Positions 6,005-12,235 of a stretch of 15,378 nucleotides of DNA are shown in pieces. A model generated the notes under the pieces. That model made no database searches. It worked only from the letters and a program-made list of their open reading frames with translations, and had not been told where the DNA came from. Numbering within the stretch: position 1 is the first letter of the stretch; the number at the start of each line of letters is the position of its first letter. The stretch is from 66-474 sp035695065 (GTDB taxonomy: Bacteria > Pseudomonadota > Gammaproteobacteria > Xanthomonadales > Rhodanobacteraceae): assembly GCA_035695065.1 (NCBI GenBank), contig DASSEW010000052.1:1-15378 (forward strand), written 5' to 3'. Both the position numbers and the translations under genes were made by a program.

Positions 6005-6925
6005 TTACTGCGAAGATGTGACGGTGAAATTGAAAGTGATCTCGCGTCGGAACTGGTTCTCGAAACCCTTGTAAGGCAGCGGCGACGAGCGCAGCACTGC
6101 GGCTTCGACCGAGTGCCGGCCGACGTCATTGAACGGGCAACTCGGCAATACTTTGGCGGAAATCACCTGACCGCCGGGTATCTGGACGATCTCCACCGGG
6201 CAGGTCACGCCGTCCGGAATATTGTCCGGGCGCAGCCAATTCTGCGTGATCGCGTTCTGCAGCGCGGCGACGTAAGCATCGTTGTTGGTGCCGTTCTGTC
6301 CGGTCATCGCCTGCTTGGCTTCGGGCACGGTGTCGTTCGCATTCGGCAGCGGCGGATTGTTCTTGAGGTCGGCCAACTGCTCCGCTTTCTGCTGCGCCAG
6401 CTTGATCTGCTTCTCGGTGGCCTGCCGCTGCGCCTTGATCTTGTCCAGCTGCTTGAGGATGCGGTCGGCTTCCTGCTCGCGCGTGAGTTCCGCCATGCGC
6501 TGCTTTTCCTTCTCCTCCTGCGCCTTCTGCTGATCGGCCTGTTGCTGCGCGATGTCGGCGACCTTCTCCTGGTCCTTGATGTCGGGATGCTGCGGCGGAG
6601 GCGGCAGCACTTTGACCGGCGCGGGCTTGGGCAGTTCCGGTTTCGGCAGGTCGCGCTGCTCCGGCGGCGGATTGGCGGGCTGCGCGCGCTTGCTGTGCTT
6701 CGGCTGCGGGGCGGCCGCGGGGCCGACCAGCGTCGCTTCGATCACCGGGCCGGCGAGAGGCTGCAACGGTTGCGCGCATGCGACCGGATTGGGCAGGTGC
6801 AGGAACCCCGTCACCCTTTCCCAGTCGGCGCAGTTGAGCATCGCCAGGGCCAGGAAGCCGACGATACACAGGTGCAGCAGCGCGGACAGGGCGACCGCGC
6901 GCGGCGTGGCGTTATTTGCTTCCAT
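6005..6925 (-). CDS. tolA: Cell envelope integrity protein TolA
   Basis: TolA is the inner-membrane protein that carries proton-motive energy from TolQR across the periplasm to TolB-Pal. The 306 residues are organised as expected. They comprise one membrane anchor (8-31), a Pro/Lys-rich stretch (72-116), a charged Ala/Gln/Lys/Glu coiled coil (117-187) and a C-terminal TolA/TonB-like domain (214-306). The last contains C242 and C263, the probable conserved disulfide, and the NAITQNW motif. It is shorter than E. coli TolA (421 residues) because the helical domain II is reduced. The start overlaps tolR by 14 bases and the stop is 2-11 bases before tolB, depending on the tolB start, so it lies in the middle of a tight operon. 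Confidence 0.95.
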   Translation of the reverse strand: MEANNATPRAVALSALLHLCIVGFLALAMLNCADWERVTGFLHLPNPVACAQPLQPLAGPVIEATLVGPAAAPQPKHSKRAQPANPPPEQRDLPKPELPKPAPVKVLPPPPQHPDIKDQEKVADIAQQQADQQKAQEEKEKQRMAELTREQEADRILKQLDKIKAQRQATEKQIKLAQQKAEQLADLKNNPPLPNANDTVPEAKQAMTGQNGTNNDAYVAALQNAITQNWLRPDNIPDGVTCPVEIVQIPGGQVISAKVLPSCPFNDVGRHSVEAAVLRSSPLPYKGFENQFRREITFNFTVTSSQ

Positions 6926-7361
6926 GGCCGTTCGACGCCGATACCGGCTGGCTCATCAAACCGACCTTGGGCACGCCGGCCTGCTGCAGCAGCACCATGG
7001 CGTGATACACCTTGCCGTAGTCGGCATCCACGTCGCCGCCGATCAGCACGGAGACCTGCGGGTTTTCCTTGACGAACGCGGCGACCTTGCTCTCCAGGTC
7101 CTGGTCGCTGATCGGCTCGCGCTTGCCGCCGGACAAGGTGAGGTACAGCGAGCCATCCTTTTCCACGGTGACCAGCACCGGCTGCTTCTGGTCGTGCAGC
7201 GCTTTCGCCGCCGACTGCGGCAGGTGGATGTCCACGCCGAGGTTCAACAGCGGCGCGGTCACCATGAAGATGATCAGCAGCACGAGCATCACGTCGATGT
7301 AGGGAACGACGTTGATCTCGGCCTTCAGTTTGCGGCGTTTGCGCGTGCGCAGCGGTTGCAT
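6912..7361 (-). CDS. tolR: Tol-Pal system protein TolR (ExbD/TolR family)
   Basis: TolR is the proton-channel partner of TolQ. The 149-residue protein has a basic cytoplasmic N-terminus (RTRKRRKLKAEINVVP), a single transmembrane helix (about 21-38) carrying the essential D23 (PYIDVMLVLL), and a periplasmic domain with the usual E/D-rich ExbD fold ending MVLLQQAGVPKVGLMS. The ATG lies 21 bases after tolQ, and the 3' end overlaps tolA by 14 bases. Length (E. coli 142) and motifs are standard. Confidence 0.97.
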   Translation of the reverse strand: MQPLRTRKRRKLKAEINVVPYIDVMLVLLIIFMVTAPLLNLGVDIHLPQSAAKALHDQKQPVLVTVEKDGSLYLTLSGGKREPISDQDLESKVAAFVKENPQVSVLIGGDVDADYGKVYHAMVLLQQAGVPKVGLMSQPVSASNGHGSK

Positions 7362-7382
7362 GTCAGTTCACCCGCGAAGCGA

Positions 7383-8066
7383 TCACGCTTCATCACTCTG
7401 GATCTGGCGATGCAGGATCGAGGAAAACTCTTCCTGGAACGTGTCGTAGCGCACCGTGATGCGCTCCAGCCGCGTCGCATAACGGTTGTACGCCCACACC
7501 GCGGGAATCGCGGCGAACAGGCCCATCGCGGTGGCGACCAGCGCTTCGGAAATGCCCGGCGCGACCATCGCGATGGTCGCTTCCTTGATCGAGCCCAGGC
7601 CCTGGAACGCGACCATGATGCCCCATACGGTGCCGAACAATCCGACGTACGGGCTGATCGAACCGACGTTGGCGAGGAATTCGAGGTTGTGTTCGAGCTT
7701 GTCCACCTCGCGCGTGCCGGAGACGCGCATCGCGCGCTCGGAGGCTTCCAGGATCGCGCGCGTGTCGCCGCCGCGGCGCTGGCGCTGGCGCGCGAATTCG
7801 CGGAAACCCGCCTCGAACACCGAGGCCAGGCCACCGGCCTCCTCGCCGCGCGCACTGACGTCGCGGAACAGCGCGGCGAGATCGGCGCCCGACCAGAACC
7901 GCTGCTCGAACGCATCGGCATCGCGGGTGGCGGCATCCAGCATCGCCCACTTGCGGAAGATGATCACCCACGAGGCGAACGAGAAGACCACCAGGATCAA
8001 CAGCACCAGCTTCACCGGCAGGCTGGCGTGCAGCACCAAATCGAGGATGTTGAGTTCGCCGTTCAT
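7383..8066 (-). CDS. tolQ: Tol-Pal system protein TolQ (MotA/TolQ/ExbB family)
   Basis: TolQ is the pentameric inner-membrane scaffold of the TolQR ion-driven motor. The 227-residue protein has three membrane spans (about 17-37, 131-155 and 168-194) and a large cytoplasmic loop between the first two. The conserved channel threonines are present at T146 (GLFGTVWGIM) and T179 (ALVATAMGL), equivalent to E. coli T145 and T178. It begins five bases after the ybgC stop. Length matches E. coli (230). Confidence 0.97.
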   Translation of the reverse strand: MNGELNILDLVLHASLPVKLVLLILVVFSFASWVIIFRKWAMLDAATRDADAFEQRFWSGADLAALFRDVSARGEEAGGLASVFEAGFREFARQRQRRGGDTRAILEASERAMRVSGTREVDKLEHNLEFLANVGSISPYVGLFGTVWGIMVAFQGLGSIKEATIAMVAPGISEALVATAMGLFAAIPAVWAYNRYATRLERITVRYDTFQEEFSSILHRQIQSDEA

Positions 8067-8071
8067 TAGCG

Positions 8072-8506
8072 TCAGGAAAGCCCTTCGATCAAATTCGTCA
8101 CTTCATCCGGAATGCGGCACGGCTGCCATGTGTCCGCATCCACGCACGCCACCAGCACCTTCGCGCGCGTGAGGATTTCTCCATCCGGCACGCGCCGCAG
8201 GCTTTGCTGCAATTCCAGGCTCGCGCTGCGCCGCTTCGCGAGCTGCACCGTCGCATCCAGTTCGTCGTCCAGTCGCGCCGGCCTGTCGAAAGCCGTGGTG
8301 ATCTCGCGCACCACGAACAACACTCCCTGCCGCTCGCGCAATTCCGTCTGCCCCAACCCGCGCGCGCGCAGCCACTCGGTGCGCGCACGTTCCAGGAATC
8401 TCAGGTAGCTGGCGTGATACACCACGCCACCGGCGTCGGTATCTTCCCAGTAAACCCTTAGCCGCCAACTGAACACCGGCTCAACGCCAACCGCTCCTGC
8501 GCTCAC
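8072..8506 (-). CDS. ybgC: Tol-Pal-associated acyl-CoA thioesterase YbgC
   Basis: YbgC is a cytoplasmic hot-dog-fold thioesterase acting on acyl-CoA, encoded beside tol-pal in many Gammaproteobacteria. The 144-residue protein shows the family signature W-E-D-T-D-A-G-G-V-V-Y-H near residue 22, with the catalytic Asp in EDTDAGG, then SYLRFLERARTEWLR. There is no ATG ahead of this motif. I choose the GTG at 8506, which overlaps the ruvB TGA by four bases (GTGA) and has AAGG seven bases upstream within ruvB. That gives a normal length (E. coli 134). The overlap implies translational coupling to ruvB. Confidence 0.93.
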   Translation of the reverse strand: MSAGAVGVEPVFSWRLRVYWEDTDAGGVVYHASYLRFLERARTEWLRARGLGQTELRERQGVLFVVREITTAFDRPARLDDELDATVQLAKRRSASLELQQSLRRVPDGEILTRAKVLVACVDADTWQPCRIPDEVTNLIEGLS

Positions 8507-9552
8507 TTCGACACCTTTTCGGTGAACAGGTTCAGCGCCGGATCGGCCGAACCGCCGGGCGGATTCCAGCCGAAGTGCCGCCAGGCGCGCGCGGTGGCGA
8601 GCCGCCCGCGCGCGGTGCGCGCGAGGTAGCCCTGCTGGATCAGGTACGGCTCCAGCACGTCCTCGATGGTGTCGCGGTCCTCTGCCAGCGCGGCGGCGAG
8701 CGATTCCACGCCGACCGGCCCACCCTCGAACTGCTCCATGATCGTGCGCAGCAGGCGGCGGTCGAGGTCGTCGAAGCCGCACGCGTCGATCTGCAACATG
8801 CCGAGCGCGTCCATCGCGGCCTGGCGCGTGATCGTGCCGGCCGCACGCACCTGCGCGAAATCGCGCACGCGCCGAAGCAGCCGGTTGGCGATGCGCGGCG
8901 TGCCGCGCGAACGGTTGGCGATCTCGTCCGCGCCTTCGTCCGCGCAGGCGATGCCGAGGATCCTCGCCGAGCGCTGCACGATCGCGGCGAGTTCGGCCGG
9001 CGTGTAGAACTCCAGCCGCTGCACGATGCCGAAGCGGTCGCGCAACGGGCTGGTCAGCATCCCCGCGCGTGTGGTCGCGCCGATCAGCGTGAACGGCGGC
9101 AGGTCCAGCTTGATCGAACGCGCGGCCGGGCCTTCGCCCAGCATGATGTCGATCTGGAAATCCTCCATCGCCGGATACAGCACCTCTTCCACGACCGGCG
9201 AGAGGCGATGGATCTCGTCGATGAACAGCACGTCGCGCGGCTGCAGGTTGGTGAGCAGCGCGGCGAGATCGCCGGCGCGCTCGAGCACCGGGCCGGAGGT
9301 GGTGCGCAGGTTCACGCCGAGCTCGTTGGCGATGACGTGCGAGAGCGTGGTCTTGCCGAGACCCGGCGGGCCGAACACCAGCACGTGGTCGAGTGCGTCG
9401 TTGCGCCCGCGTGCGGCCTCGATGTACACGGCGAGCTGCTCGCGCAGCGCGCGCTGGCCGATGTATTCGTCGAAGCGGCGCGGCCGGATCGAAGCTTCCA
9501 GCGCTTCCTCTTCCCGGTTTCCGTCGGCGCCGACGACGCGTGCTTCGTTCAT
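8503..9552 (-). CDS. ruvB: Holliday junction branch migration helicase RuvB
   Basis: RuvB is the hexameric AAA+ ATPase that drives branch migration with RuvA. The 349-residue protein has the N-terminal IRPRRFDEYIGQ, Walker A GPPGLGKTT (61-69), Walker B LFIDEIH (109-115), sensor 1 IGATTRAG (157-164), the SPLRDRFG arginine-finger region (168-175) and a C-terminal winged helix. The ATG at 9552 is preferred; the in-frame ATG at 9561 overlaps the candidate -10 element, and the frame open further upstream is unrelated to the family. No Shine-Dalgarno sequence precedes the ATG. ruvA and ruvC, which commonly precede ruvB in this cluster, are absent here: the neighbour is a divergent glycosyltransferase gene. 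Confidence 0.97.
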   Translation of the reverse strand: MNEARVVGADGNREEEALEASIRPRRFDEYIGQRALREQLAVYIEAARGRNDALDHVLVFGPPGLGKTTLSHVIANELGVNLRTTSGPVLERAGDLAALLTNLQPRDVLFIDEIHRLSPVVEEVLYPAMEDFQIDIMLGEGPAARSIKLDLPPFTLIGATTRAGMLTSPLRDRFGIVQRLEFYTPAELAAIVQRSARILGIACADEGADEIANRSRGTPRIANRLLRRVRDFAQVRAAGTITRQAAMDALGMLQIDACGFDDLDRRLLRTIMEQFEGGPVGVESLAAALAEDRDTIEDVLEPYLIQQGYLARTARGRLATARAWRHFGWNPPGGSADPALNLFTEKVSK

Positions 9553-9559
9553 GGCGCGC

Positions 9560-9568
9560 ATTATGGCA
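9560..9568 (-). promoter_or_regulatory. Extended -10 promoter of ruvB, possibly giving a leaderless mRNA
   Basis: On the minus strand, TGCCATAAT is an extended -10 element (TGN followed by CATAAT, five of six matches). Only seven bases (GCGCGCC) separate it from the ruvB ATG at 9552, so transcription would begin at or next to the start codon. This agrees with the lack of a Shine-Dalgarno sequence. No convincing -35 is seen, which extended -10 promoters tolerate. It probably serves the whole ruvB-ybgC-tol block. Confidence 0.5.
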
Positions 9569-9620
9569 GAGCATACGTTCCGGCAGATGCGGCGCGCATT
9601 CACGCCGTCGTCAAGCGCGC

Positions 9621-9639
9621 CGGCGACATGATGTCGCCG
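9621..9639. promoter_or_regulatory. 19-bp palindrome between ruvB and the glycosyltransferase gene
   Basis: CGGCGACAT and ATGTCGCCG are perfect inverted 9-mers around a single central G. The symmetry suits a dimeric regulator. The site sits 45 bases ahead of the glycosyltransferase ATG and about 78 bases upstream of the presumed ruvB start. It does not resemble a LexA box. The alternative is a hairpin in the glycosyltransferase mRNA leader. Confidence 0.4.
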
Positions 9640-9683
9640 CTGCAACCGACATGTGCGCGGCCGCCGCCGCGGGCAGAACACCC

Positions 9684-10571
9684 ATGGATGCCGTCAGCGT
9701 CATCATCCCGACCTACAACTGCGCGGAGCGGCTGGTCCGCGCCCTGGACTCGGTGGATGCGCAAACTTATCCGCACGACCGCATCGAAGTGGTGGTCGTT
9801 GATGACGGTTCCACCGATGACACCCGCGAACGCGTGGGCGCATTCGCGGCGCGCAGCGACGTCACCTTTCGCTACCTGCGGCAGCAGAACGCCGGGCCGG
9901 CGGCTGCGCGCAATCACGGGATGCGCGTTGCCCGTGGCAAGGTGATCGCGTTTCTCGATGACGACGACGCGTGGAAGCCCACCAAGCTTGCCCGGCAACT
10001 GCCGCTGCTTGCCGGAAAGACCGGGCTCGTCGCGTGCGAGCATGAGAAGGTCAATGGATCCGGGCTTCCGATCCCGAGGGTCCAGCCTCGCCCATTGGCG
10101 AGGGGCAACGCGCAACTGGCGTTTTTCATGGACTTCTTCCTGCTGACCTCCGCGGTCTGCATCCTCCGCGCCTGCATCGATCGCGTCGGCTACTTCGACG
10201 AACAGATGTACGTTGGCGAGGACAATGAATTCTTCCTGCGGCTGGCGACGCAATACGACTTCGACTATGCCCCCGATGTATTGCTGGTGCGCACCATTCG
10301 GGACGACAGCGTTTCCCACCAGGACGAAACCTGCAACGCACGCACCTGCATCGCCACGCTGGAGCGATACCTTGCCGCCCACCCGGATTTCGCCGCCGCG
10401 AACCGGAGCGCAGTGCGGCAGCGCCTGGCCGATCGCCGGCAGTTGCTGGCGTACTGCCTGACCCGGAGCGGCCATCGTCGGGAAGCGCTCCAGCAGCTGG
10501 GCAAATCGCTGCTCAGCCGCCCGTCGCTCAAGGCGATGAAGTCCTGCGTGCGTGCTGCGCTTCCGCTGTAG
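9684..10571 (+). CDS. Family 2 glycosyltransferase (GT-A fold)
   Basis: This protein should transfer a sugar from a nucleotide-sugar donor to an unknown acceptor. The 295 residues open with the GT2 signature VSVIIPTYN (4-12). They then show the nucleotide-binding D40/D41 (VVVDDGSTDDT), NAGPAAARNHG (69-79), the metal-binding D92-D95 run (AFLDDDDAW) and the catalytic-type E179/D180 (VGEDNEFFLRL). The C-terminal 90 residues are helical and show no domain I recognise. No transmembrane helix is evident, so it is likely cytoplasmic or peripheral. The ATG at 9684 starts exactly at the domain; an in-frame ATG at 9651 would add an Ala-rich tail and has no better ribosome site. It has no polysaccharide-gene neighbours, so the pathway cannot be inferred. 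Confidence 0.92.
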   Translation: MDAVSVIIPTYNCAERLVRALDSVDAQTYPHDRIEVVVVDDGSTDDTRERVGAFAARSDVTFRYLRQQNAGPAAARNHGMRVARGKVIAFLDDDDAWKPTKLARQLPLLAGKTGLVACEHEKVNGSGLPIPRVQPRPLARGNAQLAFFMDFFLLTSAVCILRACIDRVGYFDEQMYVGEDNEFFLRLATQYDFDYAPDVLLVRTIRDDSVSHQDETCNARTCIATLERYLAAHPDFAAANRSAVRQRLADRRQLLAYCLTRSGHRREALQQLGKSLLSRPSLKAMKSCVRAALPL

Positions 10572-10752
10572 CGCAGACCGGTGAGCACCCGATATTGTTC
10601 GCTCGATGAACGGCGGCCAGATCAGGTTCCGGCAAAGGGGCGATTGATCCACTCTCAATCCCGGTGCGCGCGCGACACCGCAAGGCAGTCTCGCGCAAGC
10701 GGACCCGGTTCCAAGGTATGCTTCAGCCGAACACGCGACCGGGGGGCGCGCC

Positions 10753-12114
10753 ATGAGTGCAGTCACTTCTGCTCCAGCGGAACGCACCCTGTTCGGGCAT
10801 CCCGCGGGGCTTGCCTATCTCGGTTTCACCGAGGCGTTCGAACGCTTTTCCTATTACGGCATGCAGGGCCTGCTCGTCCTGTACATGACGGGTCACCTGT
10901 TGCATCCCGCACATGCGGAAGCGGTGCTTGGTCTGGGTAAATTGCGCGGCGCAGTCGAAGCCTTCACCGGCCCGCTGTCAACCCAGGCTTTCGCTTCGCA
11001 GATTTTCGGGCTGTATGCGGGATGCGTGTTCGTTACGCCGATGCTCGGTGGCTGGATCGGCGACCGCTTCACCGGCCGCACCGCTGCGGTGACCGTCGGT
11101 ACCGCCCTGATGGCGGCCGGCCACTTGCTGATGGCGATCGAGACCTCTTTCCTCATCGCCTTGGTGCTGCTCATCGCCGGTTCCGGATTGCTGAAGGGCA
11201 ACATCAGCGCACAGGTCGGCGCGATGTACGCCGAACGCGATCCGCGGCGCGGCGACGCGTTCAGCATCTTCAACATGTTCATCCAGACAGGCGCCTTCGT
11301 CGGCCCGCTGGTGTGCGGCGCACTGGGCGAGATGGCGGGTTGGCATTACGGCTTCGGCGCGGCAGGGATCATCGTGCTGTTCGCGTTCGGCATCTATCTG
11401 ACCGGGCGGCGTCACCTGCCGCCCGATCCGCCCCGCCGCGCACGCAATATCCGCGCCATCGCACGACTCGATGCACGCGAATGGCGCATCGTCGCGGCGC
11501 TGCTGCTGGTGCTGGTCATCCAGCTTCCGCCGGCCATCCTCGACAACCAGGATTTCAACATACTCGCGATCTGGGCCCAGGATCATGTCGAGCGCCACGT
11601 GCTGGGCTTCGAGATTCCGGTGAGTTGGCTGTTCTCGCTCAACGCGCTTGCGTTCGTGGCGCTCACACCGGTTGTGGTCGCATGGTGGCGCTGGCAGGAA
11701 CGGCGTCGCCGCGAGCCCAGCGAAATGGGCAAGATGGCTATTTCCGGCGTGCTCTACGTTGTATCGGCGCTGATCATCGCGTGGGCGCCGGCCGGCACCG
11801 GCAAGACCCATATCGCCTGGGCAGCCGCCCACATGATCCTCGGAGCGGTCGGCATCGTTTTCGTATGGCCGCTGGTGCTGGCGCTGATCTCGCGCGCGGC
11901 GCCGGCGCGGATCCAGTCGTTGATGATGGGCGTGGCTTTTTTCAGCGTCGCCATCGCAGCCTTCCTGGCCGGATGGCTGGGCCAGTTTTACGAACGCATG
12001 GGCCATGCGAATTTCTGGGCCATGCACGCTGGATTCGCGCTCGCCAGTGCAGTGCTGTTTGCATGTTTGGCGCGTCCGCTCAATCGGTTTTTCGCCGCCA
12101 CCGCGCCAGCCTGA
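10753..12114 (+). CDS. POT/PTR2-family proton-coupled transporter, divergent
   Basis: This is a major-facilitator protein of the peptide (POT, SLC15) family. It keeps the TM1 proton-coupling motif E-A-F-E-R-F (27-32), the Y-Y-G-M stretch, the TM4 lysine K148 (GSGLLKGN) and FEIPVSWLFSLN (286-297). By my alignment, three substrate-contacting positions differ: Gln38 for the usual Arg in YYGMR, Asn265 for the TM7 Glu, and Ile369 for the TM10 Glu of the GE...SP motif. At 453 residues it is shorter than E. coli DtpA (500). I count about 12 membrane spans, with only a short linker (219-242) between TM6 and TM7 where bacterial POTs normally carry two extra helices. There is also an extra loop of about 20 residues after TM1. 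Family membership is firm, but peptide as substrate is doubtful. It faces the kup genes convergently. Confidence 0.9.
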   Translation: MSAVTSAPAERTLFGHPAGLAYLGFTEAFERFSYYGMQGLLVLYMTGHLLHPAHAEAVLGLGKLRGAVEAFTGPLSTQAFASQIFGLYAGCVFVTPMLGGWIGDRFTGRTAAVTVGTALMAAGHLLMAIETSFLIALVLLIAGSGLLKGNISAQVGAMYAERDPRRGDAFSIFNMFIQTGAFVGPLVCGALGEMAGWHYGFGAAGIIVLFAFGIYLTGRRHLPPDPPRRARNIRAIARLDAREWRIVAALLLVLVIQLPPAILDNQDFNILAIWAQDHVERHVLGFEIPVSWLFSLNALAFVALTPVVVAWWRWQERRRREPSEMGKMAISGVLYVVSALIIAWAPAGTGKTHIAWAAAHMILGAVGIVFVWPLVLALISRAAPARIQSLMMGVAFFSVAIAAFLAGWLGQFYERMGHANFWAMHAGFALASAVLFACLARPLNRFFAATAPA

Positions 12115-12215
12115 AAAGGCGCGTCCGACCGCTCCACTGTGCCAGTGCGCCGACGACGCGGATCGTGCGGGCGCGCGCCTGCCGCATCATTTTCGCGATG
12201 TGAATTCCTGGCTCG

Positions 12216-12230
12216 CGCCGATTTCCGGCG
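12216..12230. other. Small hairpin in the convergent POT/kup gap
   Basis: CGCCG (12216-12220) and CGGCG (12226-12230) pair around ATTTC, six bases past the kup stop on the minus strand. There is no T tract on either side, so terminator function is uncertain. The rest of the 12115-12235 gap is GC-rich with no gene that I can see. Confidence 0.25.
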
Positions 12231-12235
12231 TTCTG

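Noticed and set aside
6552..8069. Long + strand frame opposite tolQ, tolR and tolA
   Set aside because: It is antisense to three certain genes and its protein resembles no family.
9553..9681. N-terminal extension of RuvB by 43 residues
   Set aside because: The Cys/Arg-rich sequence is unlike RuvB, would span the extended -10 and the palindrome, and exceeds family length.
8575..9945. + strand frame covering ruvB and running into the glycosyltransferase gene
   Set aside because: It is antisense to ruvB and out of frame with the glycosyltransferase; no motif is visible.
10572..10752. Possible promoter for the POT gene (TATGCT at 10717-10722)
   Set aside because: It matches only four of six -10 bases and has no -35 at suitable spacing; the 181-base gap shows nothing else I can support.
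12115..12215. GC-rich inverted stretch around GGCGCGCGCC before an ATTTT run as a POT terminator
   Set aside because: The loop would be too tight and the T run is short and displaced; too weak to annotate.
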